Positions 18,166-25,543 of a stretch of 64,000 nucleotides of DNA are shown one piece after another (position 1 is the first letter of the stretch; each line of letters opens with the position of its first letter). The stretch lies in the NCBI GenBank assembly GCA_951812805.1, contig CATOSZ010000001.1:1664017-1728016 (forward strand). Direction: 5' to 3'. The position numbers and the translations under genes were made by a program. The notes beneath the pieces are model-generated. The model did no database searches, was not told where the DNA came from, and saw only the letters and a list, made by a program, of their open reading frames with translations. This DNA is from an uncultured Alphaproteobacteria bacterium. Lineage in GTDB: Bacteria > Pseudomonadota > Alphaproteobacteria > GCA-2731375.

Positions 18166-18388
18166 CTAGGCCGTAATCGAAAGTGGCGAAGTCCTTATGG
18201 TGGGGGAACTTCGAGGCCCGCATTTGGTGCTGGATAGAGCGCACCCGGCGCTCTACAGTCTCGGCGTCGATCAGTTGCTTTATCGCAGTGGTCAGACTTG
18301 GCGGCTTGCGCGCGGCCAGCAAAGCTTCGGCGCAAGCCGCCATTCCATACAGCCTCAGGGCGATCAGTTGGTCTATCAAAGCTTTCAT
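18166..18388 (-). pseudogene. istB: istB fragment, 5' end (copy C)
   Basis: It holds the first 73 or so codons from ATG 18388 ([16 protein letters not shown]), overlapping the istA stop. It ends at the CTAG duplication of the IS1182 insertion. The helical N-terminal domain is present but the ATPase core is not in the same frame. Confidence 0.88.
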
Positions 18389-19911
18389 GCGACGGCCTCC
18401 CCGGCAACGCACAGCGTCTCATAGCGCTTGCAGTCCGCTTCGGGCCGCAAGGTCAGTTGCGGATAGGCGTGGCTCTCGCCCCATGGCGCGATGACCGGCT
18501 CCACCAGTTGGTTGATCAGATTGATGATGGCCGGAAGGCGCAGCGTGTTCTGCTCCACGGCCAGTTCACAGGCTATCTCGACCACCTCGATCCCGTGATC
18601 CTGGGCCAGCAGGAGCAGATCGACAAACTCCCGGTCCCCGCCTTTGCCGGCCATGTAATGCGCCCTGACCCGGTGCATCGCCTCAGGCAATTGCCAACCC
18701 ACAAAGGGCGCGCCATCTCTCAGCGCGCCGGGCTTGCGGTCGAGTAGGGGCAGGTAATGCCAGGGCTCGAAATAGCTGGCGTTGCGGGTAAAGCGGCGCT
18801 TGTGCTCGGCAATCACATTCTGCCCTGACACAACCACGATCCGGTCCGCATAGGCGCGCAGAGAGACAAGCTCCCCGGCGAACCGGGAGGGGACGCTATA
18901 GCGATTGGTGGCATATTGGACCAGACAGGTAGAGCGGACACGAGCGGCCTTCTCAACATAGCCGTCAAAAGCCCGGCCCAGGGGACGCAGTTCGGCGCAC
19001 TCGTCTGCGAACACGTCCGAGATCTTGCGATCCGATTGTTCGGGGTGGGCGCGATTCGCCAATTCCTCGCAGCGCAGACGCAACCAGCCGTTCAGCGCAT
19101 CCAGATCGTCAAAGGCGGGCTTGGGCGCAAACAGCTGTCCCCGCAGGAACCCAACCTGGTTCTCAATCTGACCCTTCTCCCACCCCGCCGCGGGTGTGCA
19201 AGCAACCGGTTCCATCACATAGTGGTTCATCAACGCCAGAAAGCGCGGATGGAACACACGGTCCTTAGAGCGCGAAACATAGGTTACCATCGTCTTGGGG
19301 TTGTCGATGATCACCCGGCGCGGTACGCCGCCATAGAAAGACATCGCCCGTGCAAAGGCGTCCAGCACCATCTCCTGAGATTCGCTGGGATAGGCAACAA
19401 CAAAGGGCTTGCGGCTATGACATAGGCGGAAGTGGGCAACCTTTACCTTCTGCTCGACACCGCCCAGGACAGCGTATTCCGTGCTCCAGTCAAACTGGAG
19501 CGCGTCACCTGCCGTAAAGTGCAACGGAATGAACGCATCCCCCGATCCGGCGCCAGAACGCTTCAGGTCGCGGACAAACCTCTGAACCGTCGAGTAGGAT
19601 CCGCTATAGCCTTCCGACACAAGCTGCTCATAAAGCTTCTTGGCCGTCCGGCGCTCACGGCGCGGGCGCCCCAGGTCCTGCTCAAAGAGCGCCCGAAGCC
19701 GGCTGGCGAAGCCATCGCTAAGCTTACGCCGGACGGGTGAAACGCGCCGCTGATAGCTCGGTGGATCGCCGTCCTTCAGATACTTCTTAATCGTGTTCCG
19801 CGACAAACCAGTCTGACGAGATACAGATCGGATACTCCGACCCTCCCGTAATATCCAACGTCGGATCTTCAATACGCTTTCCATCAATACCACCTGCTCT
19901 TTCCTCCGCAC
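18385..19911 (-). CDS. istA: IS21-type DDE transposase IstA (copy C)
   Basis: The product is full length at 508 residues. The N-terminal HTH is [20 protein letters not shown]. The DDE residues are in LQFDWSTEY (about residue 138), [11 protein letters not shown] (about residue 203) and [11 protein letters not shown] (about residue 252). A C-terminal binding domain precedes the stop, which overlaps istB. The protein equals IstA of copies A and B. It could still be made, but its partner istB is broken in this copy, so any movement would need IstB from copy A or B. Confidence 0.93.
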   Translation of the reverse strand: MRRKEQVVLMESVLKIRRWILREGRSIRSVSRQTGLSRNTIKKYLKDGDPPSYQRRVSPVRRKLSDGFASRLRALFEQDLGRPRRERRTAKKLYEQLVSEGYSGSYSTVQRFVRDLKRSGAGSGDAFIPLHFTAGDALQFDWSTEYAVLGGVEQKVKVAHFRLCHSRKPFVVAYPSESQEMVLDAFARAMSFYGGVPRRVIIDNPKTMVTYVSRSKDRVFHPRFLALMNHYVMEPVACTPAAGWEKGQIENQVGFLRGQLFAPKPAFDDLDALNGWLRLRCEELANRAHPEQSDRKISDVFADECAELRPLGRAFDGYVEKAARVRSTCLVQYATNRYSVPSRFAGELVSLRAYADRIVVVSGQNVIAEHKRRFTRNASYFEPWHYLPLLDRKPGALRDGAPFVGWQLPEAMHRVRAHYMAGKGGDREFVDLLLLAQDHGIEVVEIACELAVEQNTLRLPAIINLINQLVEPVIAPWGESHAYPQLTLRPEADCKRYETLCVAGEAVA

Positions 19912-19957
19912 TGTTCCGTGCGGATGCTAGCGTTCCAGGTGGGTCAATTCTTACCGC

Positions 19958-20371
19958 TCATAACCCACCAAAGTGGGTCAGTTTTGCATGCCGATTCACA
20001 GGCAGGGTGACGATCGGCGCCCGGTGCGGCCGGGCGCCGGCTTCCCGGAAGCCGTAGCCGGGCAGCGGCCCGGTCCAGTCGAGCTCGACCTCGGCCAGCA
20101 GTTCCGGCGGCACGGCGGCGCCGGCGATCTCGTCCGCTGGCGGCGCGGCGCCGGCGCCCTGCTGGCGGGCGAGCCGCGAGAGCGCGGCCTCGGCCCGCTC
20201 GGCGGCCGCCGCGATCCGCCGCTCGGCCTCCTGGACGATGGTTACCGGCGGCGCCTCGCTCGGCGCGGGCGTCCCAAACCCGGCGCAGCCCGCCAGCCCA
20301 AGGCTGGCGGCGAGACGGAGGGCGCGGGCCAAAATCGCGCGGCCCCGGGCGATGGCGACGGCGGCGCTCAC
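19958..20371 (-). CDS. DotD-like lipoprotein, 3' end replaced by IS21 copy C
   Basis: The frame starts at GTG 20371, overlapping the stop of the upstream fusion gene (GTGA). A signal peptide ends in the lipobox LAGC (Cys about residue 28), predicting an outer-membrane lipoprotein. The mature part has a helical segment (VQEAERRIAAAAERAEAAL), then ELDWTGPLPGYGF and HRAPIVTLP. This matches the helix plus DWTGP...G..P..P layout of DotD/TraH proteins of Dot/Icm and IncI transfer systems, which support the secretin-like core. Native coding ends at 20001; the last 14 or so residues (VNRHAKLTHFGGL) come from the IS end. Confidence 0.62.
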   Translation of the reverse strand: MSAAVAIARGRAILARALRLAASLGLAGCAGFGTPAPSEAPPVTIVQEAERRIAAAAERAEAALSRLARQQGAGAAPPADEIAGAAVPPELLAEVELDWTGPLPGYGFREAGARPHRAPIVTLPVNRHAKLTHFGGL

Positions 20372-21549
20372 GAGCCGCCACCCCGCGCGTCCTCGATCAC
20401 CAGGTGCCTGTTGGCGGGATAGGCCCGCGCGATCAACGCGCGCCGTGTCCCCGGCCCGGCCAGCAGCCGGTCCACCGCGTCGAGATAGGCGCCGTCGAAG
20501 TGGGCGGCGGCACCGATGGCATAGTGCCGCGCCGGCTTCCACACCAGCGTCCAACCGGCCCGGCGCGACCAGCCCGCGAGCACCCCCGCCAGGGTGACGT
20601 CCCGCCCCGGCCGGACATGCCAGCGCGGCGGCGCCTCCGGGCGCGGCGAGAGCGAGACCCCCGCCAGGCCCGCGCCGCCCACGCTCTTCGTCCTCTTGGC
20701 CTTCCCCTTCCCGGCCCTTTCGCCCGATTCCCGTTCGACCGCCGCCGTCGTCTCCTTCCCGGTCTTCCCGGCCTTCCCCGCCCCCGCCATCTTTCCCTTA
20801 CCGGCCTGTCGTGTCGCTGTCCCGGAGGAGGGGCCGGGAGGAGATAGAGGCGCGGCGGTCACGGATGGCGGGGAGTTCTTCTTGCGCCTGGCTTGCGGCG
20901 GGGGTTCGGTTTCCGGGGCGCGTCCAGCGTCCCGAGGCGGGGCCTTCGCCGGCAGTTCGCTCGCCTTGAGCCGCGGCGTGGTGGTCGCCGGCGCTGGGAG
21001 CTCCGTGGCGGCGAGGGGGGCGGCGGATGTACTATCGTCGCCCCCGGCGAGCGCGGGGGAGACGTGCAGCACGGCGATCACCAGGGCGGCGCCGGCGGCG
21101 AGGCCGGGACCGAGCGGGGTCAGGCCGCGCGTGAGCGGCCGGCGCCGGCGGCGTTGCAGACAAATCCGATGGAGCAGCGCACAGAGGCTGCCGGCGAGCA
21201 GCGTCCAGGCCAGTCCCAGCGGCCCGAGGACCAGGCCGAGGGCGCCGAGCAGCAGGGTATCGCCGTCGTGCAGCGGGCGGTTCCGGCCGAGGCGCCAAGC
21301 CAGCGCGTTGGGCGCCAGCACGGCGGCGAGGCCGAGCCCGCCGCCCAACAGGGACGGTATCCAGTAGCCGGCGGTGAGCACGGCCTCGCCGCTTTGGAGC
21401 CCCTGGGCCAGGCGCCAGGCGAGGCCGGTAAGGACCAGGGCCAGGATAACGCGAACGTCGACGACGAAGCGCCGGGCGTCGTCGCGGGCGATGCGGGCGA
21501 GCGTGAGCAGCAGGGCGGCGGCGGTGAGCCAGGCGGCGAGAGCGATCAT
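20368..21549 (-). CDS. Fusion of prepilin peptidase-like (A24) membrane domain with TcpQ/PilL C-terminal domain
   Basis: The product is 393 residues from ATG 21549, overlapping the upstream stop. Residues 1-170 form several membrane helices with the A24 signature layout: an early Asp-rich loop (RDDARRFVVDVRVILA) and LHDGDTLLLGALGLVLGP, which resembles the second catalytic GD motif. A Pro-, Thr- and Lys-rich linker follows (about 170-300). The last 90 residues (WHVRPGRDVTLAGVLAGW, GWTLVWKP, AHFDGAYLDAVDRLL) match the TcpQ C-terminal domain found at the end of PilL/TcpQ pilus proteins. In plasmid R64-type operons, peptidase (PilU) and PilL are separate, so the joining is unusual. Confidence 0.7.
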   Translation of the reverse strand: MIALAAWLTAAALLLTLARIARDDARRFVVDVRVILALVLTGLAWRLAQGLQSGEAVLTAGYWIPSLLGGGLGLAAVLAPNALAWRLGRNRPLHDGDTLLLGALGLVLGPLGLAWTLLAGSLCALLHRICLQRRRRRPLTRGLTPLGPGLAAGAALVIAVLHVSPALAGGDDSTSAAPLAATELPAPATTTPRLKASELPAKAPPRDAGRAPETEPPPQARRKKNSPPSVTAAPLSPPGPSSGTATRQAGKGKMAGAGKAGKTGKETTAAVERESGERAGKGKAKRTKSVGGAGLAGVSLSPRPEAPPRWHVRPGRDVTLAGVLAGWSRRAGWTLVWKPARHYAIGAAAHFDGAYLDAVDRLLAGPGTRRALIARAYPANRHLVIEDARGGGS

Positions 21550-21980
21550 GGCGTTCCCTGTTCCGGATAAGCTTGGAAGCTGTGCGGCAGCGCCCGGCAC
21601 AACGTCTCGAGCCGGGGCCGGGCGCAGAGCGTGGCCGGCAGGCGAAGGGGCAGGGCGTGCGCGGCGCGCTCCCCACTCCTGGCGTCATGCCAGGCGAGCA
21701 GCGCGTCTTGCGCCGTCCGCAGACGACGGGCCAGGGCGATCTCGCCTTCGAGCCGGGCGAGGTCCCGCTCCGCCCGCCGCACCGCCCGCAGCACCGCCGT
21801 GTCCCGAACGGCCGTCCCGTCCGGGCGGCTTTCGCCTGCCGCCGTCGTGGCGGGGCTCGTACCCCCCGGTTCCGCTCGCGCCGCCGGACTGGCCGCGAGG
21901 GCCAGGACGAGGACGAGGGCCGGAGCAGACCAGGCGATGCCGGCATGAGGCCAGGGGACGGGTATAGGGAGCGGTGTCAT
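21546..21980 (-). CDS. Small exported protein of the pilus operon, unknown function
   Basis: The product is 144 residues. A signal peptide is clear (WSAPALVLVLALAASPAARA, cleaved near residue 36). The mature part has a helical, Arg- and Glu-rich stretch (RAVRRAERDLARLEGEIALA) and two Cys in LCARPRLETLCRAL that could form a disulfide. It overlaps the following gene by ATGA and follows the minor-pilin gene by 12 bases. It is not PilT (lytic transglycosylase), since no catalytic Glu motif is visible. A periplasmic assembly role is an inference from position. Confidence 0.62.
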   Translation of the reverse strand: MTPLPIPVPWPHAGIAWSAPALVLVLALAASPAARAEPGGTSPATTAAGESRPDGTAVRDTAVLRAVRRAERDLARLEGEIALARRLRTAQDALLAWHDARSGERAAHALPLRLPATLCARPRLETLCRALPHSFQAYPEQGTP

Positions 21981-21992
21981 GGGAATATCTCG

Positions 21993-22952
21993 TCAACAAC
22001 CGGTGCATCCGCCGACGGTAAGATCGGAGATCGTGCCTCTGGGTGCGGTGACCTTTTCCGTGACGAAAACCGTATCGGCGCTGACATCGCCGGCTGTGAT
22101 TGTCCCCAAGGCCGTGATGCCGCCTTCGGCCGTGAGCGCCTGGCCGATGACGAGATCGCGGTTGATGGTGAGCGTCCCGGCTTGGAGTACGTCCGTAATG
22201 GTCAGGCGTTCGGCGGCGATAGCGCCGGCGCCCTGGACGTCGTGGCCGGCCATGTCGAGGGTCGCCTCCATGCGGTTGGCCTCCGGGTGGTGGGGGACGG
22301 CGGTGCGGTGTAGCCAGGGCCCGATGACCGTGGCGCGGTCGACGCGGCGCAGGGTGGCGATAACCCCGGGGCGGACCCGGTCGGGGAAGCGGGCGGTGAA
22401 GCCGGCAAGATCCGCGCCGATCGCCGGACCCGAGAGCCGGGCGGGCGTTCCGGGCGCGACGATGCCGATCCGGCTGGCGGGCGGCAGGCGCAGCAGGGCG
22501 GACGGCGGCGGCGGGGTCGCGTCGCGGGCCTGGGCGGGGGTCAGGCGCTCGCCGGCCAGCAGTTCGAGCGTGTTCGCATCGATGCGGCGGATGGCGACGG
22601 CGAGGTCGCGGCCGAGGGCGCTGGTGTCGGGGAAGCCCGCGGGCAGTGCGCCGGCGTCGCGAAGCGTGGCGAGGGGGAGGGTGACCGGCGCCCGCCGGGC
22701 GCGTTCGAGCAGGTCCTGGAAGCGGGCGGGGTCGGCGGCATGGTCGTGGGCGGCCTCGCTCAGCAGGGCGATCCGCGCCGCCGCCCGCGCGGTGCGGTGT
22801 TCATAGTGGTAGTGGTCGAGCACCGCACCGACCGACAGCGCCACGATGGCCAGCAGGCCGAGGGTCAACAGCGCGTCGAACAGGCCGAGCCCCCTGAACC
22901 GGCACCCCGCCCGCCCCGTCCCGCGGCGCGCCCGTGTTCGCCGGGCGGTCAT
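21993..22952 (-). CDS. Minor pilin-like protein 2 (PilV position)
   Basis: The product is 319 residues from ATG 22952, overlapping the first minor-pilin stop. A basic leader (RRGTGRAGCRFRG) precedes a prepilin-type hydrophobic helix LGLFDALLTLGLLAIVALS; the likely cleavage is after the Gly. The long C-terminal part ends in parallel-beta-like repeats and the tail ISDLTVGGCTGC. That tail matches in plan the end of the upstream neighbour (IDRLKVDTCEGC), and both share an IDTD/INRD-LVIG/VVG segment before it. Position after PilS is that of PilV, the tip adhesin of IncI thin pili. No recombinase or shufflon repeats are visible. Confidence 0.68.
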   Translation of the reverse strand: MTARRTRARRGTGRAGCRFRGLGLFDALLTLGLLAIVALSVGAVLDHYHYEHRTARAAARIALLSEAAHDHAADPARFQDLLERARRAPVTLPLATLRDAGALPAGFPDTSALGRDLAVAIRRIDANTLELLAGERLTPAQARDATPPPPSALLRLPPASRIGIVAPGTPARLSGPAIGADLAGFTARFPDRVRPGVIATLRRVDRATVIGPWLHRTAVPHHPEANRMEATLDMAGHDVQGAGAIAAERLTITDVLQAGTLTINRDLVIGQALTAEGGITALGTITAGDVSADTVFVTEKVTAPRGTISDLTVGGCTGC

Positions 22953-23857
22953 TGGCAACCCTCGCAGGTATCGACCTTCAGCCGGTCGATCTCGCCACGC
23001 GGCCCATAGAGCCCGGTGCCGACGACAAGGTCGGTGTCGATGGTCAGATCCGGGCCGCCAAGGAGGGGCGTCTCGAGGGTCGCGGCGAGGACCTCTCCGC
23101 CGGCGCTGGCCCGGCCAGCCTCGCCGCGCCCGTGCGCGGTAACGCCGTTCGCCGTCGCCGCGCGGGCCGTGACGTTGCCGGCACCCCAGATGCCGACACC
23201 ATCGGCGAACCCGAGATCCGTCTCCATCTTCGTGAGCTCCGGCCGCCCCGGTTGGGGCCGCCGATACAACCGGCTCGCCTGAACGGGCAACGCCAGGTCG
23301 GCCGTGGCGTAGAGGCTGCCCTGCCCCAGCGCCCCACCGAGGGCCGCCTCGATGCGCGTCAGATGTCTCGCCATGGGATGCGGCGCGCCCGCTCTGGCGA
23401 GCTCTCGGAGCCCGGCGGCCAGCGCGCCCTCGCGGATCGAGTCTTCCAGGGGTAGCGCCGCGTCGGGACCGGGAGCGGGCAAGACGGCATAGGCGAGCGG
23501 CAGGCCCGCGCCATCGTCGATGATACCGAGCCGGACACCGCCCCCGGGCAGACCCGGCGGCAGGTGCCCGGCGAGCTCGGCGCCGGTCAGCTCGTAACCC
23601 CGGCGCCCCCGGCCGGCCAGCCGCCCGGCATGGCCCGCCTGGTCCTCCTGCGCGGCCCGATGCGCGGCCTCGAGCCCGAGCGCCAGCACCGCGCCCCGGG
23701 TCCGCGCGAGGTCCTGCCGCGAGAGCAGGCTCTCGCGGCTCTCGTGCTGCAGCAGCCAGAGCGCGCCGAGGCTCAACAACAACAGCGCGCCGAACAGGCT
23801 GCCCGCGCCGCGCCGGCGGCGGCGGAAGGGGCCGTGAAGGCAGGAGGTTCGGGACAT
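22949..23857 (-). CDS. Minor pilin-like protein 1
   Basis: The product is 302 residues. A short, very basic leader (GPFRRRRRGAG) is followed by a hydrophobic helix SLFGALLLLSLGALWLL, as in prepilin-like proteins. The middle is Ala- and Gly-rich and helical. The C-terminal quarter (DLTIDTDLVVGTGLYGPRG and IDRLKVDTCEGCQ) resembles that of the next gene, so the two are probably tandem paralogues with different middles. It lies 8 bases after the PilS stop and overlaps the second minor pilin by ATGA. A role at the pilus tip is inferred. Confidence 0.62.
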   Translation of the reverse strand: MSRTSCLHGPFRRRRRGAGSLFGALLLLSLGALWLLQHESRESLLSRQDLARTRGAVLALGLEAAHRAAQEDQAGHAGRLAGRGRRGYELTGAELAGHLPPGLPGGGVRLGIIDDGAGLPLAYAVLPAPGPDAALPLEDSIREGALAAGLRELARAGAPHPMARHLTRIEAALGGALGQGSLYATADLALPVQASRLYRRPQPGRPELTKMETDLGFADGVGIWGAGNVTARAATANGVTAHGRGEAGRASAGGEVLAATLETPLLGGPDLTIDTDLVVGTGLYGPRGEIDRLKVDTCEGCQ

Positions 23858-23865
23858 CGCGGAAC

Positions 23866-24459
23866 CTACTGGAAGGTCAGGGTGACGTGATTGGCGTCGT
23901 CGTTGCCGGTGCAGGCCGTCGCGGCGAGGGCGTTGTTGATGTCGGTGCCCTTCTTTTGACCACCGCTCGTCCCCTGGAGGGCCTTCAGTCCGGAGCGTGA
24001 GGTCGCGCGGCCGACATAGGCGTCGATGATCGAGGCGCAGACCTCCTGATCGAGGTCGTTGAGCTTGATCTTGAAGTTGCGATTGTTGCCGGTCACGTCC
24101 ACGGTGCCGTCGTAGGGGTGGTAAATCTCGGGGGTCTTCGTGGCAGTTTTACCCGAGCCCGTCGTCTTCGTTTTCTTGGCGCTGTCGGGGATCAGGCCGC
24201 GGATCTCGAGAAGCCCGTTGAGCGGGTCCGTGCCGTAGTCTCCGGTGGTGGCGTGGATCGTCATCACGGCGGTGCGCAGGTGCGTGATCAGCTCGAGCGT
24301 GGCAGTGCGCTTCATGCGATCCTGCGCGTTCTGATAGACGCCGACGATGGTGATCATGGCGAAGGCGCCGATGGCGAGGCCCAGCAGCGCGCCGAACAGC
24401 GTGAGCCCGCGATAGGCGCGGCGGGGCCGGTAGGGTGCGGTGGGGGTGAAGACGGTCAT
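23866..24459 (-). CDS. pilS: Type IVb prepilin, PilS-like major pilin
   Basis: The product is 197 residues. The leader is long (about 18 residues) and basic with a cleavage site RRAYRG before LTLFGALLGLAIGAFAMI. The residue at mature position 5 is Gly, not the usual Glu. The mature domain has LELITHLRTAVMTIHATTGDYG, typical of PilS/TcpA-type pilins, and a Cys pair (VCASIID near residue 146 and TACTGND near the end) expected to close the D-region disulfide. A good ribosome-binding site (GGAAGGA) precedes ATG 24459. It follows the PilR gene by 25 bases. Confidence 0.8.
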   Translation of the reverse strand: MTVFTPTAPYRPRRAYRGLTLFGALLGLAIGAFAMITIVGVYQNAQDRMKRTATLELITHLRTAVMTIHATTGDYGTDPLNGLLEIRGLIPDSAKKTKTTGSGKTATKTPEIYHPYDGTVDVTGNNRNFKIKLNDLDQEVCASIIDAYVGRATSRSGLKALQGTSGGQKKGTDINNALAATACTGNDDANHVTLTFQ

Positions 24460-24484
24460 GGCGATGTCCTTCCGGGATTGGGGA

Positions 24485-25543
24485 TCAAGGTGCCGCCGGC
24501 ACGGCGCCGGCGAGGGTCATCAGAGTGAACAGGGCGTCGATGGCGACGCCGGTGGCGAGCGCGACGAGCCCGAACAGCCCGGTGGCAAGCCCAGCGGCGC
24601 GGGCGCGCAGGCTGTCTGCGCGTTCCGTCCAGCGCTCGGCGAAACGGGCGAGGCGGTCCGCGCCATCGGCGACGCCGTCGAGGGCGGCGACGATGGGGAT
24701 CAGCGCCGGATCGGGGAAGCCGTGACCGGCGAGCGTCATGGCGCGCCCGAAGCCGGCGCCGCGCGCCATGTGGGCCTGGATCGTGCCGATCCGGTGGCGG
24801 GCGTAGGGCGAGGCGTGGCGTTTGAGGTCCTCGAAGGTCCGATCGTTGAGGTCGAGCCCGGCGGCGAGGAACTCCAGCGCGGTGAAGAAGAAGGCGGAGC
24901 CGGCGAGCGTGCGGGCGAGCGAGAACGGCGCCATGCGGTCGGCGAGCGTCCGCCCCGCTCCCCGCCAGGCGTGCAGCAGCCGGAGCAATATCCCCAGGCC
25001 GAGGACACCCGAGACGAGCACCGCGGTGGTGTGGTCGTACAGGAAGCTGGCGGCGGCGCGGACGGCACCGGCGGCGCCGGGCCAGTGTTCGGGCGGCACA
25101 AGGCGTTCCATCTCCGGGATGAAGTGCCCGGCGGCGAGCCACAGGAGGGCGAGCGAGAACAGGACCAGGCCCACCGGCGGGGCGAGGGCCTGGGCGATCG
25201 CCCGCACCTGGCGCTCGCGCAGGCGGGCGACGCGGGCGGCGGCGGCGAACAGGCGGGCGGGTTCGATCCGGCCGTAAGCGGCGAACACGGTACTCTCGGC
25301 GGCGGGCAGCGTGTCGGCGAGACGGCTTTGGAAGCGGCCCGAGAGCAGATCGCGGCGCCAGGCGGCGAACAGCCGGGCGCGGGCGTGCTGGCGCTGCCCG
25401 GCGGCGCCGTCGGCCAGCACCGCCAGCGCGGCCTCGAGCTCGAAGCCGGCCGCGGCCAGATCGGCCAGCGTGGCGAAGGCGTCGACCCGGGCCCGGCGGC
25501 CGAGCACCAGGCGGGTCCACGGGCGGGCGAACAGGCGTCTCAT
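24485..25543 (-). CDS. pilR: Type IVb pilus inner-membrane platform protein, PilR/GspF-like
   Basis: The product is 352 residues from ATG 25543, overlapping the ATPase stop (ATGA). GspF-family proteins form the inner-membrane platform that couples the ATPase to pilin polymerisation. Two repeats, each a helical cytoplasmic bundle followed by membrane helices, are visible: APPVGLVLFSLALLWLAAG, then AVLVSGVLGLGILLRLLHA, and near the C-terminus LATGLFGLVALATGVAIDALF. The segment FFFTALEFLAAGLDLNDR is a family-like start of the second repeat. Order after the ATPase is that of R64 pilQ-pilR. Confidence 0.85.
   Translation of the reverse strand: MRRLFARPWTRLVLGRRARVDAFATLADLAAAGFELEAALAVLADGAAGQRQHARARLFAAWRRDLLSGRFQSRLADTLPAAESTVFAAYGRIEPARLFAAAARVARLRERQVRAIAQALAPPVGLVLFSLALLWLAAGHFIPEMERLVPPEHWPGAAGAVRAAASFLYDHTTAVLVSGVLGLGILLRLLHAWRGAGRTLADRMAPFSLARTLAGSAFFFTALEFLAAGLDLNDRTFEDLKRHASPYARHRIGTIQAHMARGAGFGRAMTLAGHGFPDPALIPIVAALDGVADGADRLARFAERWTERADSLRARAAGLATGLFGLVALATGVAIDALFTLMTLAGAVPAAP

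Larger units (their letters stand above)
15477..20000 (-). mobile_element. IS21-family element copy C, with IS1182 inserted in istB
   Basis: Both termini are present (TGTCAATCAGC at 15477 and GCCGATTCACA ending at 20000). Removing the IS1182 element and one CTAG leaves 2976 bp, the same length as copy A. The flanks do not share a clear 4-8 base duplication: the left flank ends CCAGGC and the right begins GGCAGG, sharing at most GGC. The right end cuts the DotD-like gene and the left end cuts a phage gene. Confidence 0.93.

Noticed and set aside
20640..21060. Low-complexity Lys/Thr/Pro run as a frameshift or assembly error in the fusion gene
   Set aside because: The frame stays open and codon use is consistent on both sides; linkers of this kind are usual between pilus domains, so a real fusion is the simpler reading, though sequencing should confirm it.
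20001..23000. Shufflon-type invertible repeats next to the minor pilins (as in R64 pilV)
   Set aside because: No 19-base-like sfx repeats or recombinase gene are visible; the two minor pilins are full tandem genes.
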